64,000 bases of DNA, taken from positions 8,494,001-8,558,000 of the forward strand of contig NW_025408667.1 of NCBI RefSeq assembly GCF_020360975.1, read 5' to 3'. This document shows, piece by piece, positions 36,672 through 49,247 of the stretch (positions within the stretch are counted from its first letter, which is position 1; every line of letters begins with the position of its first letter). A model generated the notes under the pieces. That model did not search any database and was not told the DNA's origin. It was given only the letters and a program-made list of their open reading frames with translations. The position numbers and the translations under genes are program-made. Origin of the DNA: Hirsutella rhossiliensis. Its lineage: Eukaryota; Ascomycota; Sordariomycetes; Hypocreales; Ophiocordycipitaceae.

Positions 36672-37053
36672 TTTAATAAGTAAGATCGCACCCCTATAGA
36701 TATTAGCCTATTAAGGGGGGAGGGATAAGACCCTTAGTACTCCCCTTCTAACTTACTTCTAAGTATACTTAAAGGCGTTATAAAGACCTTAATTATTTAA
36801 TTAAGCATCTTCCTAAATTATAGTTAATTTAAATTTTTGTTTTTCCCTTTTAAAGTAAAGGCCGCTAGTTACGTAACTCTAGTAGAGATAAAGAGGCATA
36901 GAGTAAAGAAATCTCTAAGACTTATATCTATAACCTAAGGCCCTTAGAGCTATATATAGGACCGATAATTAGATAATTACGTAGTTAATTGCTCTACTAA
37001 TCCTTAGCTACGTACTATACGTGCTTTAGGTATATACCCTCGTCCTTATTAAA
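36672..37053 (+). repeat. 5' LTR of the 12.6-kb Gypsy element
   Basis: 382 bp, starting TTTAATAAG (RIP form of TTTAACGGG) and ending CCTTATTAAA. It aligns without length change with the 3' LTR; differences are transitions. Confidence 0.92.
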
Positions 37054-37079
37054 ACTAGTCTCTAGGGCGTAAACTCGTT

Positions 37080-38900
37080 ATTCCGTTCTATTTATATAGC
37101 GACGAGTAGCTTTATAAAGCCGAGAATACTTAGAGGACGACGGTACTATTTAGAAAAAATAAAATCTAGGGATTTAATAATTAAAGTAGTAACTACCTTG
37201 ATAGCTAGAGTTAGGGACCTAATAAGGCGATAGACTTACTAGGAAATAAATAATTAGATAATACCTTTACTAATAGTAAAGGAAAAGTAATAAGCTAATA
37301 CTAAAAAGCCCTAAGCTCTTATTATCGGCCCTATAACCCTTAATACTAGCGACTTAGTTAAGAAACTACGATCCTTATATAATACTTTAAAAGATATAAA
37401 TAACGACGATCGTATAATCTAGACCGTTTTAAAACCCTACTAAGACCTCTTACTTATATATATACTAATAATACTAATATAGGTACTAACGAGGGATACC
37501 TTAATAACCTTAACCTTAGCTCTCCTCTATATAGTAGCTTATAGAGAACGCTTACCTCCTACTAATAAATAAGAAAGTAAGTAATAAGATAGTTATAATA
37601 AGATATCCTCTAACTCCGAAAACTCTAACTTTAAATTTTATAACCTTATAATCTATAGGTATACTATATCTAAAAACGCTAGCCGTTAAGAGGGATTATC
37701 TAATCTTACTATTAGTAATATAAAGAAAATTAAGGTAGATATTAATAAGATTACTAATAGACTTAGAAATATACTCGCTAGAAGCTAAGATAACTTTATA
37801 AGAAGACTCCGCTAACTATAACTCCTACTTATTAGTAAATTTAATAGTAAAAATATAACTAAATTCCTTAAGAAGTTCGAATAAGAGATATACGTTAACT
37901 ATATCTATAACGAGGATAAAATAAACTAGCTTAAAGTCTATATCTCCTCTATATAAGCCCCTACTATTAAAATTCTTATAGACGGACTTACTTAAGAAGA
38001 AGTAAAAAAGAGACTCCTTTAATACTACTACGTATATAATATTAAATAACTAGAAACTACTAACGACCGCTTAAACTATTATAATACTAAAAAGCCTAAG
38101 ACTATTATAGAAGTTATAAAATAGCTTAATCTCTACTTATACCTATAGCGTAAGGTATAACTTAATAGCTAGGAAGAATCTATAGTCTAGTTATACTTTA
38201 TCTACTATATAATGCTAAAGGAGCTTATTATTAATATTATAGAGAGAAACGGGAAGATATCTAAAGTTATCTTAAAACTCCTATATAAAAGCCTTATCTA
38301 TATAATTAATAACTACTTAGTACCTTACTAGGACGTTAAGCAACGAGATATAGTATCTAAAGTCTATAATTAGAAGCTTAAGAACCTAAAGAAAGACTAG
38401 CTCTTTAGGGAAATTAACGAAGTAATAGAGGAAGCCGAATCTAATAAAGGCAAAGAAAAACTTCCTAAAGAGTTAAAGAAAATAAATAAGAAACCTAGAT
38501 AGCCCGTAAAGGAGATCTTAGACCTAATAAAAGCCTTTAAAGATATAAAGATTAACCTTACTCGCTAGTAAAAGTAGATATTTAACTAGCTTAATAAGGA
38601 ATAGAAACGCATTAGTAGTAAAGGCTACTCTTTAAGTTATAGATAAGGAGGTAGCATAAATACTATCGGATTTTACTACCTATCTAATTAATATATATAG
38701 TTTTAGGTTAATGCTTTTAACCGGCCTAAGAGATACTTCTATTACGGTAAAGAAAGATATTACCCCGATAAGTATAAGGTATACTCTTAGGACTATAAGA
38801 TTAGATTTATAATATATAAAGTAGTAAACGGGACTCTTTACCTTAAAAGAAAAGATAATAGAAGCGTAATTCCCTTAGTACTTATTAATAGGTTTTCTTA
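37080..38900 (+). pseudogene. Gag of the 12.6-kb Gypsy element
   Basis: Nucleocapsid/capsid relic. A long frame with only TAA/TAG interruptions runs from about 37300 through a capsid-like middle (I-T-K-F-L-K-K-F-E near 37855-37885; L-K-V-Y-I-S-S near 37930). A CX2CX4HX4C zinc knuckle is preserved in outline at about 38734-38775 with Cys/His changed to Tyr (Y-F-Y-Y-G-K-E-R-Y-Y-P-D-K-Y). The knuckle binds element RNA in active relatives. Start codon not determined. Confidence 0.75.
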
Positions 38901-38999
38901 AATAGGTATATATATTTAAAGGCTTATTATATACTAAGTAGATATATAGCTAGACTCCTTTATATTACTACTTATAAAATAGGTTAAAGCTATAGTTAT

Positions 39000-41900
39000 A
39001 CTATCTTACCTAAATTAGGCTATTAGTAAAAGAGAATCTAGTTTCCTAGACTAGTTATAGAGATATAAAAGCCTATATAAGTAGAAGCTAAGGAATCTAA
39101 AAGTAAGCGATATAAGAAAAGAAGTAGGAAGGATATTAGTTATTATAATTATAAATAATATATAATAAAGCGATATATATAATTAGATAATCTATATAAC
39201 TATAATAGGGATTAATACCTATAAGGGGAAAAGATAAAGAGTTAAAGAGGATATAGAGGAAATCGAGATAACGAGAATAGTAAAAACTAGCCTAAAGATT
39301 ATCCCTATATACTATAGATATAAAGTAGATCTAGATAAAAAGTTCGATAGACTTATAGATAAAATTATTAAAGAAATTATATATAAAAGAATCCTAATCC
39401 CTTTAAATTACTTAATCGACTTTATTCCTTAACTAAGTAAGAGACTTAGTATAAGATATATAGATATAGCCTAAGGTATAAAAAACACTAAATTCTAGAC
39501 CCTAGAGAAAGTAGAGAGTAATATAAGACCCTATAGAGCTACGATAATAGTTATAAAAGTAGCCGAAGATAATATAGAAAGTAGTTTACTCCTCCTTAAA
39601 TATCTATAAGGAAAACTCGCGGTAGCTTTAGTATAAGTCGAAGAATAGGATAAAGAATACTAAGTTAAACCGATTAAGCTTACTTACCTTACTTATAAAG
39701 AATTAGATTATAAGTACCTCGAAGTTTAATAAACACTAAAAGAAGTTAGGTTTATAACTAATATAATTAACGTAATATAACTAGCTTAAGGACTATCTAA
39801 TTAATAAACTCTAGAAGTAATAAAACTAAAGAAAGATAAATTTATTATATAGGAAGTAGTACTCTCGATAAGATACTAAGAGATAACTTTAAAGGACCTT
39901 ATAGCGATTCCTATAATACGTATAAATACGGTCCTTATACCTTTCCGCTCGCTTAAGTATATATAAAACCTACCTTATATTTAAGTATAGCTTAGTAGCT
40001 AAAAAGCTAAAGTTCTAAGCGCCTTAATTAATACTAGGTCTAAAGGAAACCTTATTACTAAAAGATATATAAACGTATATAGGCTTAAAATCCTACTAAT
40101 AAGAGCATTAATAACGGCGTATACTAGGTCCCCTATAGATATAGTTAGGAAGGTAGAGACTAATCTCTATCTAAGTATAGCCTAGATATTAATCTATCTT
40201 TTTATTATACTAGATAGAGTCTTAGTCCCCTTTATCTTAGGTATATTATTTATTAGAGCCGCGCGTATATTATTTAATTATTCCCTAAGGAACAGCGATA
40301 TATAGGTTAAATATTAAATCGGTACTATTTAGGTAGTTACGCTAGCGGTAAGAGCTATTAAATAGGAGCTTCCGGATAAGGTTAATATAGTAAAATCCTT
40401 TTAAACTACGACCTTAATAGTTAATAAAAACGTATATAAAAGACTAAAGCTCGAGGAGACTATATAGGAAATAGCTACCTAGCTCCTAAGAAATTTTTTT
40501 TAGGCTTTAATAATAAAAGTTAAAGAAGATAACCTAGGAGCTACTTAATAATTATAAAGAGAACCCCTTATAGATACCTTAATAGCCGAGATTCTCTTAC
40601 TAAGAGGTAAGATCCTTAGTTATAGAGGGGGCGCTAACTAAGTCCTTAACCTAGCCTACGCTAGCGTAAACGAGCCCTTAATAATACTAATATAATAGCA
40701 ATTAATTATAGACGAAGGAGATAAGGCGATTCTAGCTATTAGATCTAAGATAGTAAAAGAGATTATTAAAGTTATAGTTATAGAGGCTATAGGAGAATTT
40801 AAGAAAAATATTATTAGAGCTAGAAAGAAGTTTAGAAAGATCTAAAAGGTTAAAGTTAAGATAGGGAGGAAACGACCTATTAGATTATATAATCTAAGAG
40901 TTAATACTCTCTTTAAAAGAAAAGTAAATAAGATTAACCTTATTAACGATGCTCTATTAAATAGCTTAATACTAGAAGGGGACCCTAACTAAAAGAAGAC
41001 TAAATAGAATACCGTTAAAGATAAGATATAGCCTAGACCCTACCTAGAACACTTAATAGGAAAATTCTTAAGTATATAGAAAGGAAAGCGGCTAATATAA
41101 GAAAGACTTAAAGTAATTTATAAATAATTTAAGGGCTTTCTTATAGAGGTAGAAATCCGGATCTTTAATAGTATTCTATTTAATAGGGAAGTAGCGTTAT
41201 CCTAGGACTTTATAGAAAGAGGTAAAGTCGACCTAGCTATAGCCCCCTTATAGGTTATTAGGATAATAGAATATAAGGCGTAGTAAGCAGCCTTAATCCC
41301 GATCCTAAAAGCGATAGAGTAGAAAGTTATCGATATCCTTAAAATTAAACTAGAAATAGGAGTCCTTAAAAAAGGGCATAGGCCTTATAAGAACCCTTTT
41401 TTTCTAGTAGTAAAGAAAGATAGAGGACTATACCTAATTAATTCCGCTATATATATAAATACCGTTAAAATAAGAGATATAAACCTACCGCTAAATATAG
41501 ATAAGTTTAGCGACTACTTCTTAATATATAAGATCCTTTCCCTCCTAGACCTTTTTTTAGGCTATAATTAGATCCCTCTTAATATTAAAAGCTATAACTT
41601 AATAATATTCGCGATACCTATTAGCCTCTTACGTATATATATACTCCCTTAAGGGGCTATAAACTTAGTTAGCTAATTTATAAGGATAATATAAAGAATC
41701 CTATAAGACCTTATACTAAATATCTATAAGAATTTCCTCGATAATATAGGTATTAAGGGGCCCGATATAACGTATAATAATAAAGAGGTAGCGCTAAGAG
41801 TAAGGAGATTTATCTTCGAATACCTTATTAACCTTAATAAAGTCCTAGTTAACGTCGAACTCTTTAGTTATATAATTATAAGGGCTAAATCGAAATTCTA

Positions 41901-43900
41901 CTAGTAAGTAACTAAAGTTATCGGTTATATCTATAAAATAAATAAAAGGTGCCCTATAAAAGCTAAAGTTATTAAAATTAAGGAATAAATAAGATACTTT
42001 AATATAACGTATATTAAAGCTTTCCTTAGTATTATAGGATACTATCGAATCTAGATTAAATAGTTCGCTGTCTTAGTAAAACCCCATATAGACCTACTAA
42101 AGAAAGAAGTCTATTAAGAATAAGGAGACAAATAAGTAAAAGCGATAGCTGCCCTTAAGGAAGCTATTACTAATCTAGTCTTTCTAGTATCCCTCGACGT
42201 CGGCCTAGGAAAAGGAGATATTATTCTAATATATAATACTAGTCTGCTCGGCTAAGGGGTAGTCTTAATATAAATCATCGATAAAAAAAGGCGCCCTATA
42301 AGGTTCGAAAGTAAAATATAGTTACTAGTAAAAACTAAATATAATATAATAAAGAGTAAGTATAGGGCTATATTAAGTGCGCTTAAGAGACTAAGAATAT
42401 ACTTATATAGCGTATATTTTATCCTAGAAACTAACGTATAGGTCTTAGTTAATTAACTAAAAGGTGCCCTTAAAGACGTCCTTAGAGCTATAGTAACTCG
42501 CTAGATAAGCTATATTTTCCTCTTTAACTTTATTATATAATACGTCGAAGGCAAGAAAAATAGTATAGCTAACGGACTCTTAAGAAAGCCTAAAGGACCT
42601 TCTAATATATTAAATAGGGAAATAGAAAGCGATATTAAAGAATTTATAGACTTTTACTTAAACGTAGTATAAGGGACTAAGCTATAAGGGGATTACTTAA
42701 AGGAATCGAGGATAATTACGGACTTCCTTTAAACGTTAAAACGGCCGGAGGGCCTTTCTAAATAAGACTATAAGAAGCTACGTTTAAAGAGTTTAAATTT
42801 CTACGTTAAAGATTAAAAGCTTTAGCGACTCCTTAGGAAGGAAGAAAGGGGACCTATATTAGTCGTAGACGACCTAAAAGAACGGAAAAAGATTATCGTA
42901 AAGTACTATATATAAATAGGATATAAAGGATAATAAGTTATATATACGTTTATAAAGAATAAGTATTAGTAAGCTAGCCTTTAAAACGATATTTATAGTA
43001 TAATCTCTTCCTATAAAGAATACTAATACTTTATAACTAAGAGACCCTAGGAAGTTATAACCGCGACTATACCTAGCTACCCTATAAGTAAGATTTACTT
43101 TAATAGCTAGTATATACTATTTAATTATAGGTATTTATACCTTATAGAAGTATAAGACGACCTTACTAAATAAGTAGAAGTAACCCTAGTTAAGGAAATT
43201 ATTATAGGAGCTATAACTAAATTTATACTCTTTATTATTTATAGGTATAGCGTAATACTATACGCTATAATCGATAAAGGGCTTAAAATAAAGAAAGACT
43301 TTAAGTATATCTTAAAGGATATAGGCGTTAAAGTTATTTAAACTTTAGTATATAATTTAAAGGCGAATACGGTAGTAAAATAAGGGTACTAGAGGTTAAT
43401 AATAGTACTTATAAAAATAGCGGAGAAAAAGGGTAAGTAGATTAGATACCTTAACTAAGTAATCCTTATAGACTAAATAGTAGTTAGAGGGTCTTATAGA
43501 ATATTAGCTTTCTACTTACTATATAGATAGGAACCGGTACTACCTCTTAAGGTAGAATACCTAACTTAGCGACTAATTAACTAAGACGAAGTAAAGATAA
43601 AAGAAGAATTATTTAAAGTATAAGTATAAGTTTTAAAAAGGAAAGAAAAAGATATAGAAGAAGCTAAGAAAAGAGTAATAAGATATTAGAATCGATTAGT
43701 AAAGAAGATAGATAAAGCTAATAAGTATATAATAAGGAAAGAAAGCTTATAACCTAGAGACCTTATCTTATTATTTAACGTAAGATAATTAAATAATCTA
43801 AGGAGGTAAGCTAAGTATTAGATAAGGTAGAACGGTCCCTTTTAAGTAGTATCGCGCTTAGAGTAGTCTAAGGCGTATAGGATTAAGACTCTAGATAGAA
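39000..43900 (+). pseudogene. Pol of the 12.6-kb Gypsy element (protease, RT, RNase H, integrase)
   Basis: Protease: ALINTRSKGNLITK (A-L-I-D-T-G-A expected) at about 40022-40065. RT: LDLFLGYN*IPL (D-x-x-S-G-Y-x-Q-I) about 41550-41585, P*GA-N-V-FIRI about 41650-41695, FLDNIGIKGP (FLDDIGVKGP) at about 41733-41765. RNase H: Y-N-T-S-L-L-G about 42235-42255, KSKYRAILSALKRLRIYL about 42355-42405. Integrase: IDKGLKIKKDFKYIL (D-N-G-x-E-F) about 43270-43315 and YNLKANTVVK (Y-N-S-Q-A-N-G-V-V-E) near 43355. The sequence F-L-D-D-I-G-V-K-G-P is typical of one fungal Gypsy group. Damage is point stops, not frameshifts, in RT and RNase H. Confidence 0.85.
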
Positions 43901-44654
43901 TTATACTTAATAAGATAATCTTAAGAGAGTATCTAAAGAAGTTTAAAAAGGATAAGGAAGGTTAGTAGTGCTTTACTAAGGACGACTAGTTGCTTTAGGA
44001 TAAGATTACTCTCGATAAGAGGAAGAAGGAAAAAATAATAAATAAAGTAGATAATTTACTACTCCTACTAAGCAAAGAAGCCTTAGATTAAATAGTACTA
44101 TAGTTATAACGATTCCTTAACGAACCTTAGAAGGATTAAAGCTAGGAAAAGGAAGAAGAGCGACTATAGATACCTAAGAAAGGCCTAAGGTATACGATCG
44201 AGGTTTAGCTACTATAACTTAGTAAAGTAAAAAAGGATCTTTATATAGGAGCCTTAAAGACGCTAATCTAATAAGAAAAGGAGGAGGTAAAAAAGAGCTA
44301 GGGAGGAAAAGGCGGTAAAGATAAAAATCTATAACTATCGTAAGAAGCACGCTAGAACCTAACTAGTAACTAGGGCACCGTCTAACTATCTAATCGAAGG
44401 ATAACTATAGTAGCTAAGATATTTACGAGCGCCCTACCTACTACCTTACTATTTTATATTTTCTATCTAAAGCTCCTTAAGTAAATAAAGATAATATTTC
44501 CTACCCTTCCCTAATAATAACCTACCCTTTACTACCTTAAAGAAGATAAATAGAGATATAATTAAATAATAAAGTAAGAAAACGAATATTCTTACTACCT
44601 ACCTCCTTTAAGAATAGGATTTTTTACTTTATAGATAGGGATATCTATTCTTTA

Positions 44655-46000
44655 TTATAAAAGGGGAGACACGCTATAGCGAAAATAAACGCGCTTATAA
44701 GATAAATTTTAATATATTTTCGACTTACTAGATTAAACGTATATAACCTTAAGAGAAAATCTTTTACTACTAAAGATAGCGACTAAATAAGGCTTCCTAC
44801 TCCTAGTAAACCTACTATAGACTACTATAAAGCGAACTTAAAAACTATTTAATTATTGCTTAAGAGAGAGCTCGTTAAACCTATATAATTTCTTTCTAAG
44901 TAAAACGGGCGTAAGGTTAATTTCCTTCCCTTCTTTTAAATCCTTAGTAAGACTAAAGGGATTAAGGATATTACGAAAAAGATAAAAAGCGGTCTTATTA
45001 CTAATATACTTATCGTAAAATTTATTAGTCTTAAGGTCGGTATAGAAATTATAACCGTATATATAGTTAGCGAATCTATTAAGGTCGTAAGTAGCCTTAT
45101 AGTATTTAGGGAAGTACCGCTATTTATAAATAGGCGCCTTAGTTAAATCCTAGATATAGTTAGCGTAAGAACCGCCGGTAGTACTTAAAAGAGAGATATA
45201 CTTATAAAAAGGAAATATAACGTGCTTATAAGCGGAAGTTATAGTTATTTAATAAGTTTAAATATACCCTTAATAAAAGCAAGGATTATAAGTTCTATAT
45301 AAAGTAATTAAGACTACTTAAGAGTATTCTTACCGCCTTAAACTAAGCTAAGAAAAGAAGTATCCGCGTAGATAAGCGATTTATATAGGGATATAGGTTA
45401 CTAGCTAACGTTTATAATAAAGGGTATAGAAGACGATTTAATTATACCGACCTAGCGTGCTCTTAAGAAAGTAAGAGAGAGGAGAGCGACCGCGCGCTTT
45501 AATCCTAACGATATTAAGAGCTTTTAATAAAACCTATAACTAAAAGGCAATTTCTATATAAATTAGAAACCCTTAGTAACCGATATTATTCCTACTATAG
45601 ACCTAGGTCTTAAAGTAACTATAGATCTATAGAAGAAGACGGTTAGAACGAGCTAAGTAAGATTAAATAAGTTAGATAGTTATTACTTAAAAGTACTCTA
45701 TATAAAAAGGAAAGACCTTAGTACGATAATTCTAAGTAAGAAGAGTAGTAGTAATAAGGGAAAGTTATAAAAAAGTAGTTAAAGAGAGGTTAACGATATT
45801 TAGTAGCTCTTTAGTTTTAAGTTTAGCGGTCTTATAAGATATAATAAGGAAGAAGAGGTAGTCGTAAAAGGAGAAGATAAGAGGTAGCGGTCTAGAAAAA
45901 TAAAGAAGATAAAGGAGAGAAGAGGAAGAAGAGGAATAGAAAGAGTAAAGAGGAGAAGAAAAGGGCGGAGATTAAATAGCTTATTAATTAATAACCGGTA
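44655..46000 (-). pseudogene. Antisense ORF in the 12.6-kb Gypsy element, unknown product
   Basis: On the minus strand one frame can be followed from about 46000 down to TAA TAA at 44657-44652, roughly 450 codons, broken only by TAA/TAG. The best-preserved part (about 45250-44850) reads like real protein, for example S-T-T-G-G-S-Y-A-N-Y-I, D-L-T-K-A-P-I-Y-K, R-Y-F-P-K-Y-Y-K-A and D-L-K-T-N-K-F-Y-D-K-Y. The plus strand across the same bases has far more stops. It lies between integrase and the sense ORF, pointing towards integrase. I recognise no family. The N-terminal limit is unclear because the upstream part becomes Ser/Thr/Leu-rich and low in complexity. Confidence 0.55.
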
Positions 46001-46144
46001 AAAGAAGCTATTTAGGCATAACCCTTAAATACGCCTAAGACCTTACCGCTATAGAAGCTAGCTAAAGTAACTAATAACTACGCGCTCTAACGACTATTTA
46101 TTCCTCTTACTATACCCTTCTTCTTCCTTCCTTCTTCTTCTTTC

Positions 46145-46166
46145 TATATATATATATATATATATA
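46145..46166. repeat. (TA)n microsatellite
   Basis: About 11 TA units between the two extra frames of the large Gypsy element, followed by a shorter TA run at about 46218-46231. Confidence 0.85.
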
Positions 46167-46327
46167 CTCCGTACGCTTCCTTACTTATAACGATCCCCTC
46201 TACTAATATAACTCTTATATATATATATAATACTTAGCCTCTTAGTATTATAACTTAAAACTACTTACCCTAACTATCTAATCTTATCTTCTCCCTCTCT
46301 TTCGCTTACTTTACCCTTTCCTAAGAT

Positions 46328-48877
46328 ATAGCGGCGAACCTAAATAGTATCCTAAGCCCGGCTATAGACCTCCCTAAGAATACTACTATCTTCTTTAGCG
46401 TACTACTATTTAGGAGTAGGAGCTCTATTTTGCCTACTTACTATAGCGAAGTTAAAGTAAAAGGCGGCGAAGGGCACTTTTACGCTAAAGATAAGGAAAA
46501 ATTTATAGACTAAGACCGACGAGACGTTTATAAGTAGAAGTAACCTCCCTAGTACGTTTATAGAGATCGTTAGTACCTAATACTAAGGGGCCCTATTAAG
46601 CGGCGGGATATTACTTTTAAAGACGCTTAGATAATATATAAGGGCGTTAAAAAGATAAACGGATTTACTAGGAATAAGGCTTACTAAGAAGAGTATATCG
46701 TCGATATATATAACTTTCTTCGTAGAGCTATCGATAAATAATAGGCTATAAGCTTTAGCCTTAGCGCGATAATTAAAATCTTAATAAGAAGTATCGAAAA
46801 CGTAGTATACCCCTTACCTTACCTGCTATCGGTTTATACTAACTATTAAGGGGAACCTATCGAAGATATAAAAGATAGATATAAGAAGTACTATAAATAC
46901 CTAAATAACGGGGAGTATTTAATTAAGTTTACCGCTCCTACCTTTAACCTTAGTCGCTTTACGTATAAATAAAGGTATATAACTAAAGTTATTAACTTTT
47001 CGGTAGGTATAAATAAAAAGGGACTTTACTAAGGGGCGTTCCTCTAAGACTATAAAGAAGGAAACCTAGCTATTTTTAATGCTTAAAAAGAAGGATAATA
47101 TACTAAACTCTATACGTTCCTATAAGTATAGCGGTAGTTTCTTTATATCCTCTAAGTTCCTTATAACTTTACCTATACGCTAGTCCCTTATACCGCTTAG
47201 TAAGAAGGGTAGGAATACGGCTACTTAGCCTTAATAATAATCTAATACTAGGTTAGAGGTATAGTTAGGCTATACCTTAAGATAATTAAATAGCGATACT
47301 TAAAAGTTAAAGTAATTCTAGAGTAAAGGTATAGGGCAACGTAAGAAGCCCTATAAATAGATAAGATCTTATACTAAGACTAGTATTTCTTTAAGCTAAA
47401 TAAGAGGATAAGTATAAAAGGCTACGTCGATAGGCTAATATATAGAATCTAAGCTATTGCGGCGAACGAGCTTAATTATATATAAGTAATATTATAAGGC
47501 GGTAGAGTTTCCTAGTAGTTAAATAGTAAGGTTAGATAACTATAAAGGATACTATTTAATTAAGGTCTAACGACCTTTAGCGGAGTCTTTCTTATAAGGA
47601 TTCCTAGGAGCGAGCGGATTTACCGATATAACTATATTATCTTAGGAGACTAAGAAGAATAAGACCTCTAGGAAGTCCCGGAGGTAGTTAACCTCTTAGA
47701 TAGGCCTACTAAATAAAGACTACTACTTTAAAGAAACGTAAAACTAGCTTATATAGTAAGGAAAGCGAGAAAGGAGCTATTTACGCTAGCTACCCTTACG
47801 GAGTAACCTAACCCGATCGCTTAAGCTACGCGCGGTTTCTTTATAAAACTCCTCCTTAAAAAGACCCCTAACTATTTAATTATACTAACGGGAATCGAGA
47901 ATAAACCTAGTCCTTTATTACCTTAAGCGTTAACCGAATTAAGCTCTTTATCTAAACTAAGTAGCCTTTCCCTAAGTAACCTCGAGATAGGATCCCTACC
48001 CTAGAGCCTATAAAGGAAAGAGCTAAGCGCCCTTACTAGTCCCTTTATCTATATAGAAACGACGCCTTTATTCTCCCCCTTTAATATATAGCTAATTAGG
48101 CCTACTCCTCGCCTACTATTAACGACTCCTCTAAACGTATAAAGGAGTAAAAGACTTATAACTATACCCCCGCCGATAACCTAATAAGGAGCTAGTAGGG
48201 AAGAAAGGTAGATAGCCCGACTACTAACTCGCCCTAGGACTCCGAAATTACTAGGCGCTTAGTTAATTACCCTAAGGCTAAAGACTCTAGTAACGCCTAT
48301 AGTACGCCCTATTACTTCCTAGAAATAAAGTATAGTAATAGCCTCTCTAGCTACGGTCCCTATAAGGTTTATACTAGGTTTTAAACCCTCTTAGGTCGAA
48401 GGAGTTAAAAACCTAGGAATATATTAAAACTACCGCTAAGATATTAACGACTATAATTCTATATATTTACGTAGGACTACTAGTAACGCGATAACGATTA
48501 GCCTACGAGACTCTATAACTTATTTAATCTAGCTATACCTAAAGCTATAGACTAGTAAAGACGCTAACTACTTTATTTCCCTAACGCCCTTAGGAATAAT
48601 AAGCGTAAATACTTAGGAGCGTATATAGGGGGTAGTAGATAATTATCTAAAGAAGGAAGTACGCGAGTAAAAATAAGAAAGAGCTAAATAAGTAGCTTAT
48701 AGGTAAAGGGAGGAATAAAGGACGCGAAGGGAAAGGATTATAGTAAAGGAGAAAAGTTCTATTAATAGTTTATTTACTTACTTATATACTTAGGAAGAGA
48801 ACCTTGCCTATTATTATCGCGCTCTTTCTATTAGTATCTTAGGTCGGAAAGTCGCTAAGGAGGAGTTTAACGGGTAA
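46328..48877 (+). pseudogene. Extra 849-codon sense ORF of the 12.6-kb Gypsy element, unknown product
   Basis: A single plus-strand frame can be read for 849 codons without one frameshift. All internal stops are TAA or TAG, as RIP makes from CAA, CAG or TGG. The proposed start is ATA (from ATG) at 46328 followed by GCG GCG AAC; the frame ends at TAA 48875-48877, just inside the 3' LTR. The product is hydrophilic: Lys/Tyr-rich first half (Y-E/D-I-K-D-R-Y-K-K-Y-Y-K-Y at about 46870), Pro/Leu/Thr/Ser-rich middle (about 47850-48250), and an Arg/Glu/Lys-rich, probably coiled-coil segment at about 48650-48760. I see no signal peptide or membrane span, so an envelope protein is unlikely. I recognise no family. 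It is separate from and downstream of integrase. Confidence 0.7.
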
Positions 48878-49247
48878 GATCGTACCCCTATAGATATTAG
48901 CCTATTAAGGGGGGAGGGATAAGACCCCTAGTACTCCCCTTCTAACTTACTTCTAAGTATACTTAAAGGCGTTATAAAGACCTCGATTATCTAATTAAGT
49001 ATCTTTTTAAATTATAGTTAATTTAAATTTTTATTTTTCCCCTTTAAAGTAAAGGCCGCTAGTTACGCGACTCTAGTAAAGATAAAGAGGTATAAAGTAA
49101 AGAAATCTCTAAGACTTATATCTATAACCTAAGGCCCTTAGAGCTATATATAGGACCGATAATTAGATAATTACGTAGTTAATTGCTTTACTAATCCTTA
49201 GCTACGTACTACGTATGCTTTAGGTATATACCCTCGTCCCCGTTAAA
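48866..49247 (+). repeat. 3' LTR of the 12.6-kb Gypsy element
   Basis: 382 bp starting TTTAACGGG and ending CCCCGTTAAA; the less mutated of the pair at its ends. It contains the last four codons of the sense ORF frame (F-N-G-stop). Confidence 0.92.

Larger units (their letters stand above)
36672..49247 (+). mobile_element. Giant (12.6 kb) Gypsy LTR retrotransposon with extra ORFs
   Basis: 12,576 bp with two 382-bp LTRs (36672-37053 and 48866-49247). LTR ends are inverted, TTTAACGGG and CCCCGTTAAA, not TG...CA. The 4-bp target GTAA is duplicated (36668-36671 and 49248-49251) and is single in Copia copy 2. A purine tract (aaggaggag) abuts the 3' LTR. Order on the plus strand: gag with zinc knuckle, protease, RT, RNase H, integrase (to about 43900), then about 5 kb of extra sequence holding an antisense frame and an 849-codon sense frame. 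A solo LTR of the family is at 17928-18306. Confidence 0.92.

Noticed and set aside
46328..48877. Envelope-like gene in the large Gypsy element
   Set aside because: No signal peptide, no hydrophobic membrane span and mostly charged or polar composition, so I left the product unnamed.
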